Positions 1-9,525 of a stretch of 64,000 nt of DNA are shown in pieces. The stretch comes from Gemmatimonadota bacterium (GTDB lineage Bacteria; Gemmatimonadota; Gemmatimonadetes; Longimicrobiales; Gaopeijiaceae), in assembly GCA_041390105.1 (NCBI GenBank), contig JAWKQO010000005.1, forward strand, positions 54,230-118,229. The letters run 5' to 3'. The position numbers and the translations under genes were made by a program. Position 1 is the first letter of the stretch; each line of letters opens with the position of its first letter. Under the pieces are notes generated by a model that saw nothing but the letters and a program-made list of their open reading frames with translations, ran no database searches and was not told where the DNA came from.

Positions 1-788
1 GGCGCCGGACCACCGGCCATGCGCGAGCGTTGCTCCTCGCCCCGCCGGCGCTCCTCGAGCTCGGCCACCAGACCTGTCATCCGTTGGTCTCGTGCCTGCA
101 GCTCGTTCAGGCGGGTCTCGGCGGCCTGGGCGGTCTGCTGGAAGGAGGACAAGGTCGCCTGGCGGGACTGCTGCACCCGGACCAGCTGTTGCTCCTCATC
201 CTGCTTGGCATCGCGCAGCCGCCCCAGCTCCTGCACCTGCGCCTCCATCTCGGCACTCTGGCTGACGAGGGAGCGCTCCAGCGTGGAGACGCGCTCGACC
301 AGGGAGCGGTCCAGGGATGTGAGCAGGTACAGATAGCGGTAGCGGTTGAGCAGATCGGCGAACGATTCGGCTCCCAGCAGCACCCGCACGGTGCTGAGCG
401 GCCCTCGCTTGAAGACCTCGCGCAGGCGCGTGCCGAGAACGTGCTTCTTACGGGAGAGATCCTCGCGCGTGCGCGTGAGCTGCGTGGAGATGCGAGTCAC
501 TTCGGTGGAGACCGCGTCCAGCTGGAAGTCGATCTCGGCCACGGCGGAACGGGAGGTGGACAGCTGTCTCTCGATGTTCTGCAACTCACCGGACACGTTG
601 CGCACCTGTGAGCGGAGGGTACTCAGCTCGTCGTTGAGACGGGCCCGCTCGGCGCGGATCTCCTCCAGGCGCTTCTGGCTCTCGGCCAGTTGGCGGCGGA
701 CGTCTTCCTGGCTCTGCTGTCCGGCTGCCGCCGTGGTCTGACCCACGCCCAAACCTGTGACCAGCAGGACGACCGTGAGCAGGCGCAT
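1..788 (-). CDS. EnvC-like murein hydrolase activator, N-terminal part (cut by window edge)
   Basis: Starts at ATG 788 and runs off the left edge; about 262 residues are visible. A signal peptide (MRLLTVVLLVTGLGVG, likely cleaved before QQSQ) is followed by nearly continuous coiled coil rich in Glu, Arg, Gln and Leu, as in EnvC/PcsB-type activators of peptidoglycan amidases. A characteristic segment between the coils, RLREVFKRGPLSTVRVLLG followed by a SFADLLNRYRYLYLL-like stretch, matches this family. The C-terminal LytM/M23 domain would lie outside the window, so it cannot be confirmed. It begins 3 bases after the ftsX stop, which fits the known FtsEX-EnvC partnership in which the ABC complex activates septal hydrolysis across the membrane. 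Confidence 0.85.
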   Translation of the reverse strand, partial: MRLLTVVLLVTGLGVGQTTAAAGQQSQEDVRRQLAESQKRLEEIRAERARLNDELSTLRSQVRNVSGELQNIERQLSTSRSAVAEIDFQLDAVSTEVTRISTQLTRTREDLSRKKHVLGTRLREVFKRGPLSTVRVLLGAESFADLLNRYRYLYLLTSLDRSLVERVSTLERSLVSQSAEMEAQVQELGRLRDAKQDEEQQLVRVQQSRQATLSSFQQTAQAAETRLNELQARDQRMTGLVAELEERRRGEEQRSRMAGGPA

Positions 789-791
789 GAC

Positions 792-1649
792 TCAGACCTC
801 CCGCAAGTAGCGGCGCAGCGCCAGAGCGCTGGAGGCCATCCCGAAGAAGGTGCCGGCGAGCAGGCCGATCACGATCCAGGAGCCGGGAATGAAGGCCAGC
901 TCGAACAGGAAGCCCTGGATGGAGCGGTGCGTGACCACCGTGAGGATCAACGCCACCGCCCCGCCGAGCAGCCCGGTAATCGCACCCTCCAGCAGGAACG
1001 GACGGGCCACGAACCCGTTGGTGGCTCCCACGAGTCGCATGATGGAGATCTCGTCGCGCCGCGCGAAGATGGCGATCCGGATGGCCGTCCCGATGATCAA
1101 CGCTGCCACCAACGCGAAGGCTGCTCCTAGAAAGAGCGTCGTGAACCCGGCGATCCGTCGAAGCAGGAACAAGCGCTCGACCCATTCCTGTCCGAACTGC
1201 ACGTCCTCGACGAAAGGATAGAGCGCCGCCTCGTGAGCGATCTCTTCGATGGCGTCTTCGGTCCGAAACGCCTCCTTCAATCGGATCTCCAGAGAGGCGG
1301 GCAGGGGGTTCTCCTCGAGCCCCACGAACGCGTCACCGAATTCGGGAAGATCCGCACGGGCCCGGGCCAAGGCCTGGTCCTTGGTGACCAGGCGCACCTC
1401 GTCCACCTCGGGGCGCCGCCGGAGTTGATCCTGGCTCAGGGTCACGTCGAGCGCTCGGGCGTCGTCACGGAGATAGGCGACGATCTGGACGCGCTCCTCG
1501 AGCCCGACCAACGCCTCCCGGAGGTTGAAGGCCACGAGGGAGAAGATCCCCACCACGAAGAGCGCCATCCCCACCATGGCCGCCGAGAGGCCGGTAAGGA
1601 GCGGAGCGCGGCGAAAGGCCGCCAGCGCCTCACGCAGGGCGTACGGCAT
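792..1649 (-). CDS. ftsX: Cell division ABC transporter permease FtsX
   Basis: A protein of 285 residues, the usual size for FtsX. A membrane segment near residues 18-45 is followed by an extracytoplasmic domain with a KDQALARARADLPEFG-type segment, then three C-terminal membrane segments (about 165-190, 210-240, 250-275) separated by the typical MRLVGATNGFVARPFLLEGA loop. It overlaps the end of ftsE by 20 bases and sits just before an EnvC-like gene. In the family, FtsX with FtsE transmits a cytoplasmic signal to periplasmic hydrolase activators at the septum. Assignment is firm. Confidence 0.95.
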   Translation of the reverse strand: MPYALREALAAFRRAPLLTGLSAAMVGMALFVVGIFSLVAFNLREALVGLEERVQIVAYLRDDARALDVTLSQDQLRRRPEVDEVRLVTKDQALARARADLPEFGDAFVGLEENPLPASLEIRLKEAFRTEDAIEEIAHEAALYPFVEDVQFGQEWVERLFLLRRIAGFTTLFLGAAFALVAALIIGTAIRIAIFARRDEISIMRLVGATNGFVARPFLLEGAITGLLGGAVALILTVVTHRSIQGFLFELAFIPGSWIVIGLLAGTFFGMASSALALRRYLREV

Positions 1650-2319
1650 CGGCGTTCCCCGAGTCGTAGACGAGCCTTCCTTGATCCAGCTCCAGCAGTC
1701 GGATCTCGGGGTGCTTCTGGATCAGCTCCAGGTCATGAGTGGCCATCAGCACCGCCATGCCCAGCGCGTTGATCTGGAGGAAGAGCTCCATGATCCCGCG
1801 GGTGGCCCGGTCGTCCAGGTTGCCAGTGGGCTCGTCCGCCAGGAGCACCAGGGGATCGTTGGCCAGCGCGCGAGCGATGGCGACCCGCTGACGTTCGCCT
1901 CCGGAAAGCTCGTCCACCGCGGCTCCGGCCTTGGCGGCCAGCCCCACCTGGGAGAGCAGGCGCTGGCACTTGGGGCCGATCTCCCCGCGGCTCGCTCCGG
2001 TCACCTCGAGCGCAAAGGCCACGTTCTCGGCGGCGCTGCGCCCGGGCAGGAGGCGGAAGTCCTGGAAGACATACCCGACGCGGCGCCTGACCTTCCACAG
2101 GTCGCGATCGGGCGTGCGCAGCGAGGAGAAGCCGCTGACGCGCACCTCTCCCTTGGTGGGGCGTTCCGCCATGTGGACCAGGCGCATGGTGGTGGACTTC
2201 CCCGACCCCGAGTGCCCGGTCAGGAACACGAACTCACTTTTGCGAACGTGAAAGGTCACGTCGCTCAGCGCCGCCCCGCGGGGCGGGTACTCCTTGTAGA
2301 CGTGGTGGAACTTGATCAC
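1630..2319 (-). CDS. ftsE: Cell division ATP-binding protein FtsE
   Basis: ABC ATPase of about 229 residues from the chosen GTG at 2319, which is preceded by a good GGAG ribosome site; an upstream ATG at 2376 in frame would add 19 residues that look non-coding. The protein shows Walker A GHSGSGKS (about 35-42), the Q-loop QDFRLLPG, signature LSGGERQRVAIARAL and Walker B LVLLADEPTGNLD. It has the short length and sequence style of FtsE rather than a transport ATPase. It overlaps ftsX and is the first gene of the ftsE-ftsX-envC unit. Confidence 0.95.
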   Translation of the reverse strand: MIKFHHVYKEYPPRGAALSDVTFHVRKSEFVFLTGHSGSGKSTTMRLVHMAERPTKGEVRVSGFSSLRTPDRDLWKVRRRVGYVFQDFRLLPGRSAAENVAFALEVTGASRGEIGPKCQRLLSQVGLAAKAGAAVDELSGGERQRVAIARALANDPLVLLADEPTGNLDDRATRGIMELFLQINALGMAVLMATHDLELIQKHPEIRLLELDQGRLVYDSGNADAVRPA

Positions 2320-2400
2320 AGCGCTCCGGGGCGTGGCGTTCCCGACCGGGACCGCACCGAGCGCTCGGGCGCACACCCGACCCGACGTGGCGGTCCCCCC

Positions 2401-2430
2401 ATGCTAACCAACGGCCGAAAAGGCTGTCAA
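2401..2430 (-). promoter_or_regulatory. Candidate promoter for ftsEX-envC
   Basis: On the minus strand a perfect TTGACA (2430-2425) is followed after 18 bases by TAGCAT (2406-2401), four of six matches to a sigma-70 -10 box. The TTGACA overlaps the pdxA stop codon. Transcription would begin near 2394, in the 107-base gap between pdxA and ftsE, giving ftsE a start independent of the upstream run. Seen in sequence; activity is inferred. Confidence 0.5.
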
Positions 2431-3359
2431 AACCTGCGCGACGAAAGCCTCCTGGCCAATTGGATCGCCTCCATGAACGAGGACGGGTCCGCACGGCCGC
2501 TGCCCACCAGATCAAAGGCCGTGCCGTGATCCGGAGAGGTGCGCACGAAAGGCAGGCCCAGGGTCACGTTGACCCCCCTTCCGAACGCGGCCGTCTTGAA
2601 GGCGGCCATCCCCACATCGTGGTAGGGAGCGATGATCGCGTCGAACTCCCCCTGGAGCGCCCGGTGGAAGACCGTGTCTGCGGGGATGGGGCCCGCGAGT
2701 TGGATGCCGCGGGCCCGTGCGGCTTCTACGGCGGGGGTGAACACGCGTGCCTCCTCGTCGCCGAAGAGGCCTCCGTCCGATGCGTGGGGGTTCATCGCGC
2801 AAAGGCCGAGGGATGGGCGCTCGATCCCCCACCGCGCGGCAAGCTCGGCCGCGGTCAGAGCCGCCGCCTCGACCAGGAGGTCGACGGTCACCAGATCCGG
2901 TACGCGTCGCAGCGCCACGTGGGTGGTGGCCAGGAGCACGCGCAGCGGTCCGCCCAACCGGGTCTGCTCGGCGCACATCAGCATCCCCACCCGGGGCGCG
3001 GCGGCCCAAGCGCCCAGCAGCTCCGTCTGGCCGGGCGAGCGAAAGCCCGCGACGTGTAGCGCTCCCTTGTGGACCGGCCCCGTCACCACCCCGGCCGCTT
3101 CTCCGGCCAGACAGAGTTGGACCGCGCGTCGTAGGGCCTGGCCGCTCACGCGACCCGCGGATGCTTCGCTGCCGTCGAAGCGGCCAACCGATTCGAAGCG
3201 CGCACCGGGAAAGGGACCGGCGCCTTCGGCCCCGAGGACGGTCAGAGGGGTGTCGGCCAGTTCGGCTCGCAGGAGATCGAGCGACGTTGTCAGGAGCTCG
3301 GGTCCCACCCCCCGGGGGTCCCCGGTGGTCAGGACGAGCCCCGGGCCAGGAGCCCTCAC
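2427..3359 (-). CDS. pdxA: 4-hydroxythreonine-4-phosphate dehydrogenase PdxA
   Basis: 310 residues. PdxA oxidises 4-phosphohydroxy-L-threonine in the DXP-dependent pathway to pyridoxal phosphate. Diagnostic features are the N-terminal TTGDPRGVGPE, the histidine-containing metal site segments TGPVHKGALH and PYHDVGMAAFK, and the C-terminal TSPDHGTAFDL. The start is GTG 3359, overlapping the stop of the preceding foldase gene by four bases (GTGA). The surA-pdxA order is seen in other bacteria. Length is near the usual 320-330. Confidence 0.95.
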   Translation of the reverse strand: MRAPGPGLVLTTGDPRGVGPELLTTSLDLLRAELADTPLTVLGAEGAGPFPGARFESVGRFDGSEASAGRVSGQALRRAVQLCLAGEAAGVVTGPVHKGALHVAGFRSPGQTELLGAWAAAPRVGMLMCAEQTRLGGPLRVLLATTHVALRRVPDLVTVDLLVEAAALTAAELAARWGIERPSLGLCAMNPHASDGGLFGDEEARVFTPAVEAARARGIQLAGPIPADTVFHRALQGEFDAIIAPYHDVGMAAFKTAAFGRGVNVTLGLPFVRTSPDHGTAFDLVGSGRADPSSFMEAIQLARRLSSRRF

Positions 3360-4690
3360 ATCCGGATCTCGACGTACGATTCCTCGCGGAGCTTTCGCAT
3401 CAGCTCTTCGAGGATCTTCTCCTGGGACAGGCGCTGCCGGATCTGGGGCTCGAGGTCCGTAAACGTGTACTCGCCTTCCGGACGAGTCTCGATCACCTGG
3501 ACGACGGCATACACCGTGGTGGGGCCGTTGGGGATGGTGATGGGGCCCAGCACGTCACCCGCCTTGGCGTTGCCCAGCACAGCCGCGTAGCCGAGAGGAA
3601 GGCTGCTGAGCTGGTCCACGGTCGTGGTGAGCGAATCGGGGAGTTCCGGGCTTCCATAGGTGTTCGCCAGGGTCCGGACGGATTCCCCGGCCTGTGCGCG
3701 GGCCAGGAGACTGTCGGCCAGCGCCCGGGCCCGTACGTCGTCGTCGCCGGAGAGCTTGAAGCCGATCAGGATGTGCCGTGCCTTGCGCTCCGGCCCTCGG
3801 ATTCGATCCACCTTGATGATGTGGTAGCCGAACTGTGTGCGGACGGGGGGACTGGTCTGGCCGCTGAACAGTGCGAAAGCAGCGTCCTCGAACTCCCGCA
3901 CCAAGCCCGATCCTCTGCGGAACCAACCGATGTCTCCGCCCAGCGGCTTGGATGAGGTGTCGTCGGACCAGCGCTTCGCCAACTCCTCGAAATCCGCGCC
4001 GCCCAGCAACTCGACGTAGAGACTGTCGGCCAGTCGGAGCGCGCTGGAGTCGGCCTCGTTCGAGGGTTTGGGCTCCACGATGATCTGCCGGAACGTGATG
4101 GTGGCCGGCCTGCGTCCCAATTGGGCTTTGTTGGCTTCGTAGAACTCCCGCATCTCCGACTCTTCGATCTCGGCGACGCGGACATTGCGCTGTTGCTTGG
4201 CCATGTACTGTTGCTGCAAGCGCTGCGCGCGGGCGTCCTGCTTCAACAAGTCCCGGAAGGCCTGCATGGTGAGGTCCTGCGCATCCAGGATCTGCTGGAA
4301 CGCCTGTTGGCCTCCGGCGCGCTGGATGCGGGCGTCCAGGTCCTGGCGCACCGCCTCGTCCAGCTGCTCGTCGCTGATCTGGATGGTGGTGTCGGCCAGC
4401 GCCGCCTGAACGATGAGCTGCTCATTGACCATCTGGTCGAGAAGCTCCCGACGGAGTTGCAGGCGGCCAGCCGAGTCCGGCGGAAGCGCCACGCCCTGGG
4501 CCTGTAGCTGGAACTCCCGTTCCCGCAGCTGCGACATCAAGATGATCGAATCCTGGGCGACGGCCAGGATCCGGTCCACCTCTTCGGCGGGGCGCGTGCT
4601 CTGGGCACCGAGGCGGGCGCCGGGCGTGGCCAGAGCGCCGAGGAGACCGAGGGCGGCCAGGGCGAAAGCTCGGGGGCTGACGTGCATCAT
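3356..4690 (-). CDS. surA: SurA-type periplasmic peptidyl-prolyl isomerase/chaperone
   Basis: About 444 residues from ATG 4690 (a second ATG lies at 4687). The signal peptide (RAFALAALGLLGALATPGAR, likely cut before QS) is followed by a SurA N-terminal domain rich in helices and one clear parvulin domain (DIGWFRRGSGLV, TQFGYHIIKVD, ARHILIGFK). A second, weaker parvulin-like region lies in the last third. SurA-type proteins escort outer-membrane proteins through the periplasm. It is coupled to pdxA by a 4-base overlap and follows another parvulin gene by about 22 bases. No strong ribosome site is visible, so the start could shift slightly. Confidence 0.85.
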   Translation of the reverse strand: MMHVSPRAFALAALGLLGALATPGARLGAQSTRPAEEVDRILAVAQDSIILMSQLREREFQLQAQGVALPPDSAGRLQLRRELLDQMVNEQLIVQAALADTTIQISDEQLDEAVRQDLDARIQRAGGQQAFQQILDAQDLTMQAFRDLLKQDARAQRLQQQYMAKQQRNVRVAEIEESEMREFYEANKAQLGRRPATITFRQIIVEPKPSNEADSSALRLADSLYVELLGGADFEELAKRWSDDTSSKPLGGDIGWFRRGSGLVREFEDAAFALFSGQTSPPVRTQFGYHIIKVDRIRGPERKARHILIGFKLSGDDDVRARALADSLLARAQAGESVRTLANTYGSPELPDSLTTTVDQLSSLPLGYAAVLGNAKAGDVLGPITIPNGPTTVYAVVQVIETRPEGEYTFTDLEPQIRQRLSQEKILEELMRKLREESYVEIRM

Positions 4691-4712
4691 CACGTGGGTA
4701 ACCGGGGTCGGG

Positions 4713-6155
4713 TCAGCGTGTTCCGCCGGCGGAGTCACCGGGAGCGGTCGGGAGGGGCGGCGCCACACCGGCCTCGCCCGTGGTCGCACTGGCGGGCGCC
4801 CGGGCGCGTCGCTCTTCCCGGAGCCGTTCCAGGGCCTTGTCCAGACCGCCGGCCACGACGCGGGCGTCCGAACGAGCCCGCAGTGTCAGGGCCAGGGAGG
4901 CCAGCTCCACGAACTCACCCTCGCCCCGGATGATGCGCTCGATGGTTCGGTCCACGGCCGAGTCGATGGCCGCGGGCGCGGGGCGCGCGCCGTCTTCGGT
5001 GAGGTCGCGCAGTCCAAGGCGGTCGGCCACCGTGACCAACTGGACGCGGGCATCGAGTCGGAGGGTGTCGCGCCGCTGGTCGGAGACGGCGATGCCCATG
5101 TCGCTGGCCTCCTGAACGATCAGTCGTCCCCGGGCCACACCCTCGAGAAACTGGTTCACCTGCTCATCGGTGGCGGACATCATCTCCGAGCGCAGCGCCC
5201 GCGGCTGGGTCAGCAGGAACGCCTGCAGGTCACCCACGCTCAAGGTGCCGCCCTGGAAGGAGACCAGCACGCGGTTCTGTTCTCGGGCCGGCAGCGGCTG
5301 GGGGACGTCGGTGGCCAGATCCCGGGCGGCGGCCGCCGCGCCCTCCTGAACGGTCATCCCGGCGCCGTCTTCGAGCCCACGCACGAACGTCTGCCATGCC
5401 TCCGCGAAGCGCCGGTTCTTCACGCTGTTGGCGTAGGCCACCTTCACCGAGTCGAACTCGGGCAGCTGTCGCTCGTCCACACGGATGAGGTGGACACCGA
5501 ACTCGGTCACCACCGGATCGGAAATCTGCCCCGGCGCTAGAGCGAAAGCCGCTGCCGTGAACGTCGGAGCGAGCGTCTGCCGGTCGAAGAAGCCCAGATC
5601 GCCTCCGTTGTTCTTCGAACCATCGTCCGTCGAGTAGGTGCGTGCCACGGTCGCGAAGCTTTCTCCCCGTTCCAAGCGCGCTTTCAGCTCGGACGCCAGT
5701 GCCGTGGCGCTGTCGCGCGATTGCGCGCTCTGGCGGTCGAACTGCAAGAGAATGTGACGGGCTCGGATGCGCGCTCCCGGGAGCTCCTGGAAATAGAGCT
5801 GGCGCAACTCGTCGTCGCCGAGGATGGTGTCAACCTGAAGGGCCCGCTGCTGAAGCTCCTCGACCATCTCCCGTTCGATCTGCGGCAGGATGACGCCATC
5901 GAGGTCGAGGGCGCCCACGGCGGTGTCCGAGGCCACCACCTCGGCCAGAAGCGTGTAGTCGATCCAGAGATCTGCGAGCTGCGCCAACAACTCGCGGTCG
6001 GCGGGCAGCTCGGTTTCGTCGACCACCAGACCGACCGCCTCGTCCACGGTGAGCACGTGCCCGGCCGCTACCGCCACCGCATCAGCGGGCGCTCGCTCAC
6101 CACAGGCTGCGAGCGCTGCGGCGAGCAACATCACCAGCGGCGTCCTTCTCGACAT
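4713..6155 (-). CDS. Parvulin-type peptidyl-prolyl isomerase lipoprotein
   Basis: 480 residues from ATG 6155, which follows an AGGAAA ribosome site. The N terminus MSRRTPLVMLLAAALAAC is a lipoprotein signal with lipobox LAAC, so the protein should be anchored by a lipidated cysteine. A SurA-like helical region precedes a parvulin domain (RARHILLQFD, GGDLGFFDRQTLAP, VTEFGVHLIRVDERQLPE). Beyond it lies a long helical tail resembling PrsA/PpiC chaperones. Directly upstream of a soluble SurA homologue, it makes a membrane-tethered plus soluble pair of foldases. Substrate range is unknown. Confidence 0.85.
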   Translation of the reverse strand: MSRRTPLVMLLAAALAACGERAPADAVAVAAGHVLTVDEAVGLVVDETELPADRELLAQLADLWIDYTLLAEVVASDTAVGALDLDGVILPQIEREMVEELQQRALQVDTILGDDELRQLYFQELPGARIRARHILLQFDRQSAQSRDSATALASELKARLERGESFATVARTYSTDDGSKNNGGDLGFFDRQTLAPTFTAAAFALAPGQISDPVVTEFGVHLIRVDERQLPEFDSVKVAYANSVKNRRFAEAWQTFVRGLEDGAGMTVQEGAAAAARDLATDVPQPLPAREQNRVLVSFQGGTLSVGDLQAFLLTQPRALRSEMMSATDEQVNQFLEGVARGRLIVQEASDMGIAVSDQRRDTLRLDARVQLVTVADRLGLRDLTEDGARPAPAAIDSAVDRTIERIIRGEGEFVELASLALTLRARSDARVVAGGLDKALERLREERRARAPASATTGEAGVAPPLPTAPGDSAGGTR

Positions 6156-6192
6156 ATCGTTTCCTGTCTCTTCAGCCCGGGGGGCGTCTGGC

Positions 6193-9100
6193 TCACCGAT
6201 CCGCCGCTTCAAGGAGGGCGTCGTCCTCCCGCAAGACGGTGAGCGCTTCGATGGCGGTGGCGGCGAGCGAGTCCGACCCCTCTCGCCGCAGAACCAAGGA
6301 AAGTGGTGCCATGCGGCGTACCTCCACCGTGACCTGGCGGTTCCCCAGCGGGCCTGCCAGGGCTGCCATGCGGGGATGGGCTCCCTCTCGGAAATTGAGC
6401 CGGGCCTCCTGGGGGCGGAGGAAGACACGCTCCACGCCCAGCGGACCGCCGAGAATGCGCAGTCGCTCGTGGTCGAGAAGCCGTCGGGTCGCCGTCGGCA
6501 GCCCGCCATAGCGGTCCACCAACTCCTCGTCGAGGGCGGTGACGTCCGCCAGAGTCGAGGTGCCCGCGATGCGACGGTAGAAATGAAGCTTCTGTCCCGC
6601 ATCGGAGATGTAATCGTCCGGGATCAAGGCGGGTCCATCCATCACGATCTCCGGATCCGGGAAATCCGGCCGGCTGTCGGGGCGCTGCATGCGCTCGATG
6701 GTGTCCTTGAGGAGCCGCAGATAGGTATCCAGGCCAACGGCCTGCGCGAACCCCGATTGGTCAGCCCCCAACAGGTTTCCGGCACCGCGTAGCTCCAGGT
6801 CCTTGAGTGCTACGGAGTAGCCGCTGCCCAGCTCCGTGTAGTGCTCCAGCACCTGGAGACGCTTCTCGGCGTCGTCGGTAATCCGCTCCGGTACGACCAG
6901 GTAGCAGAATGCGCGCCGGTCGGAGCGGCCCACCCGGCCGCGGATCTGGTAGAGCTGGGACAGTCCGAAGCGATCCGCATCGTCGACGATGAGCGTGTTC
7001 GCGTTCGGTACATCCAGTCCGTTCTCGATGATGGACGAGCAGACCAGCACATCGATGTCCCCTTCCACGAAGTCGCGCATGACGTGGTCGAGCTCGCCGG
7101 GTCGCATCTGTCCGTGCGCGACTGCCGTGCGCGCATCCGGAGCCAGCTGCCGGACCCGCTCGGCGGCCGTGTGGATGGTCTCGACCCGATTGTGCAGGAA
7201 GTACACCTGGCCCCCGCGATCCAACTCACGGCGAATGGCGTCGGCGAGGACGGGGTCGCGCCAGGGGAGCACCGTCGTGATGATGGGCATGCGGTCGCGT
7301 GGCGGCGTCCGGATCAACGAAAGGTCGCGGAGGCCCGAGAGCGCCAAGTGTAGTGTGCGGGGGATGGGTGTCGCTGTGAGCGTCAACACATCCACGGAGT
7401 GTTTCAACTCCTTGAGCCGCTCTTTGTGCTTCACGCCGAAGCGCTGTTCCTCGTCGACGATCAACAGGCCCAGGGCCCGGAAGCGTACGTCTCGTGAAAG
7501 GAGCCGGTGGGTGCCGATCACGACGTCGAGCTCACCGCTGGCCAGGTGCTCCAGAAGGGCGTTCTGTTCCGCGGCGGGGCGGAAGCGCGAAAGCGCCCCG
7601 ACCCGGACGGGATAGTCCGCCAGCCGCTCCTCGAAGGTGTGACGGTGCTGTTCGACCAGGATGGTGGTGGGCGCGAGCACGGCAACCTGCTTTCCATCCT
7701 GGACGGCCTTGAACGCGGCGCGCACGGCGACCTCGGTCTTTCCGTAGCCGACATCGCCGCACACCAGCCGGTCCATGGGCCGCCCCGACTCCATGTCGGC
7801 CTTCACATCCAGCGTCGCCTGTCGCTGATCCGGCGTGTCTTCGTACAGGAAGGAGGACTCCATCTCCCGCTGCCATTGTGTATCCGCAGGAAAGGCGTGT
7901 CCGGTGGCGGTGGCGCGGCTGGCATAAAGCTCCACCAGCTCCTGGGCCATCTTCTGGATCGCCGCCTCGGTGCGCGCCTTGAGCCCTTTCCAGCGTTTCC
8001 CTCCGATCCGGTGCAGAGCGGGAGCTGGACCCTCCTCGCTCGCGCCCACCCAGCGCTCGAGCAGGTCGATCCGGTACACGGGGACCCGGAGCGTCTCGTT
8101 GCCGGCATACTCGACAAGCAGCACCTCGAGCGCTTCGTCGCCGACTGTGACGGTCTCGAGGCCCCGGAAGCGACCGATGCCGTGATCCATGTGCACGACG
8201 TAGTCGCCGGGACTGAGTTGGGCGAGCGACTCCAGCGCCACGGCGCCCCGGAACCGGCGCCCACGTCGGACGCGCCGGGAGCGGCGGAAGATCTCGTGGT
8301 CGGTGAGCACGCGTAGGGGCGGCTCGGCGCAGAGCAGCTCGAAGCCCCGCGCCAGGGACCCCACCACCACGGTGGTGCCGGGTGGCAGCGAGCCCGCGCC
8401 TCCCAGGATCTCTTCCAGGCGCTCTGCCTGTCCCTCGTTGTCGCAGAGCAGCAGGGTTTCCAGACCCAGTCCGGCGCCGTCTTCAAGCAGGCGCTTCAGC
8501 CGCTTCATGTCCCGGTCCACGGCGGGCGCCGGCAGGGCATTCAGGACCGCGTCACAGCGAGTCCCTTCGCTCTGCAGACGCAGCGTTCCCCACCGCTGTG
8601 CCTGCATGAGGAAGTCTGCGGGCGGGATCATCACCGTGTCGGGTGGCGCCGGCTGGAGACCGGCCTCCACCGCCTCCTCGCGCAGGCGAAGCACCTGGCT
8701 CCAGACGCGTTCCGCCTCCGGCTCCCAGGGATGCTGGGTCACGTCCACCACGACGGTCCCATCCGGGACGATGTCGAACAGCGATAGGTCGGCGGTGGTG
8801 GTGCGGTCGGCTCGCGGCCGGAAGTCCAGTGGCAGGATGCGGGCGTCGGTGCGCTCACCCTGCGTGCGTTGGTCCAGGATGTCGAACGCACGGATCGATT
8901 CGACCTCGTCTCCCCAGAACTCCACGCGGACCGGCTCCGGGGACCCGAAGGAGAAGACGTCCACCAGCCCTCCGCGCACGGCGAACTGCCCGACCTCCTC
9001 CACCAGAGGAACGCGTTCGAAGCCCAGCGCCGTCAGCGCGTCCGTCAGCGCGCGGAAGGGGAGCGTCATGCCGACCTCGAGGTCGAGAGTCAGGTCGCTC

Positions 9101-9525
9101 AGTCGCTGAGGGAGGGGGGATCGCTCCTGCAGGGCACGCCGCGTTGTCACCAGAACGTGGGTCCGACCGGCGAGGAGGGCTTCGACTGCTTCGATGCGCA
9201 GACCGGCCACTTCCACGTGCGGTTCGGCCGCTTCGTAGGGCAACGACTCCCGCTGGGGGAAGAGGTGCGCCCCCTCGGGACCGAGAAGCACCTCGAGATC
9301 GGCCTCGAAGTCGACGGCTTCCGACGGCGTGTCGGTGACGATCAGAAGCGGAGCGCCCCGCGTGGCGAGGGTCGCGACCACCGCCGCGGCCGCCGAGCCC
9401 AGGACGCCTCCCAACACGATCCGCTCACCGGGGGCCGGCGTCTGAGCTGCGACGGTACGGAGTGCCGGGCAGGCGGCTGCCGCTTCGACGATGCGATGCA
9501 GCCGTGTCGACGGGGTGGACCTCAC
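6193..9525 (-). CDS. mfd: Transcription-repair coupling factor Mfd
   Basis: 1110 residues from GTG 9525, whose GTGA overlaps the stop of the upstream gene; longer in-frame starts fall inside that gene. N-terminal UvrB-like region, RNA polymerase interaction domain (PGDYVVHMDHGIGRFRGL), then a RecG-like translocase: Walker A GDVGYGKTEVAVRAAF, DEEQ box (VDEEQRFGVKHKERLK), TATPIPRTLHLALSG, and a C-terminal TRCF domain. Mfd removes stalled RNA polymerase at DNA lesions and recruits UvrA. Length is slightly below the usual 1150. Confidence 0.97.
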   Translation of the reverse strand: MRSTPSTRLHRIVEAAAACPALRTVAAQTPAPGERIVLGGVLGSAAAAVVATLATRGAPLLIVTDTPSEAVDFEADLEVLLGPEGAHLFPQRESLPYEAAEPHVEVAGLRIEAVEALLAGRTHVLVTTRRALQERSPLPQRLSDLTLDLEVGMTLPFRALTDALTALGFERVPLVEEVGQFAVRGGLVDVFSFGSPEPVRVEFWGDEVESIRAFDILDQRTQGERTDARILPLDFRPRADRTTTADLSLFDIVPDGTVVVDVTQHPWEPEAERVWSQVLRLREEAVEAGLQPAPPDTVMIPPADFLMQAQRWGTLRLQSEGTRCDAVLNALPAPAVDRDMKRLKRLLEDGAGLGLETLLLCDNEGQAERLEEILGGAGSLPPGTTVVVGSLARGFELLCAEPPLRVLTDHEIFRRSRRVRRGRRFRGAVALESLAQLSPGDYVVHMDHGIGRFRGLETVTVGDEALEVLLVEYAGNETLRVPVYRIDLLERWVGASEEGPAPALHRIGGKRWKGLKARTEAAIQKMAQELVELYASRATATGHAFPADTQWQREMESSFLYEDTPDQRQATLDVKADMESGRPMDRLVCGDVGYGKTEVAVRAAFKAVQDGKQVAVLAPTTILVEQHRHTFEERLADYPVRVGALSRFRPAAEQNALLEHLASGELDVVIGTHRLLSRDVRFRALGLLIVDEEQRFGVKHKERLKELKHSVDVLTLTATPIPRTLHLALSGLRDLSLIRTPPRDRMPIITTVLPWRDPVLADAIRRELDRGGQVYFLHNRVETIHTAAERVRQLAPDARTAVAHGQMRPGELDHVMRDFVEGDIDVLVCSSIIENGLDVPNANTLIVDDADRFGLSQLYQIRGRVGRSDRRAFCYLVVPERITDDAEKRLQVLEHYTELGSGYSVALKDLELRGAGNLLGADQSGFAQAVGLDTYLRLLKDTIERMQRPDSRPDFPDPEIVMDGPALIPDDYISDAGQKLHFYRRIAGTSTLADVTALDEELVDRYGGLPTATRRLLDHERLRILGGPLGVERVFLRPQEARLNFREGAHPRMAALAGPLGNRQVTVEVRRMAPLSLVLRREGSDSLAATAIEALTVLREDDALLEAADR

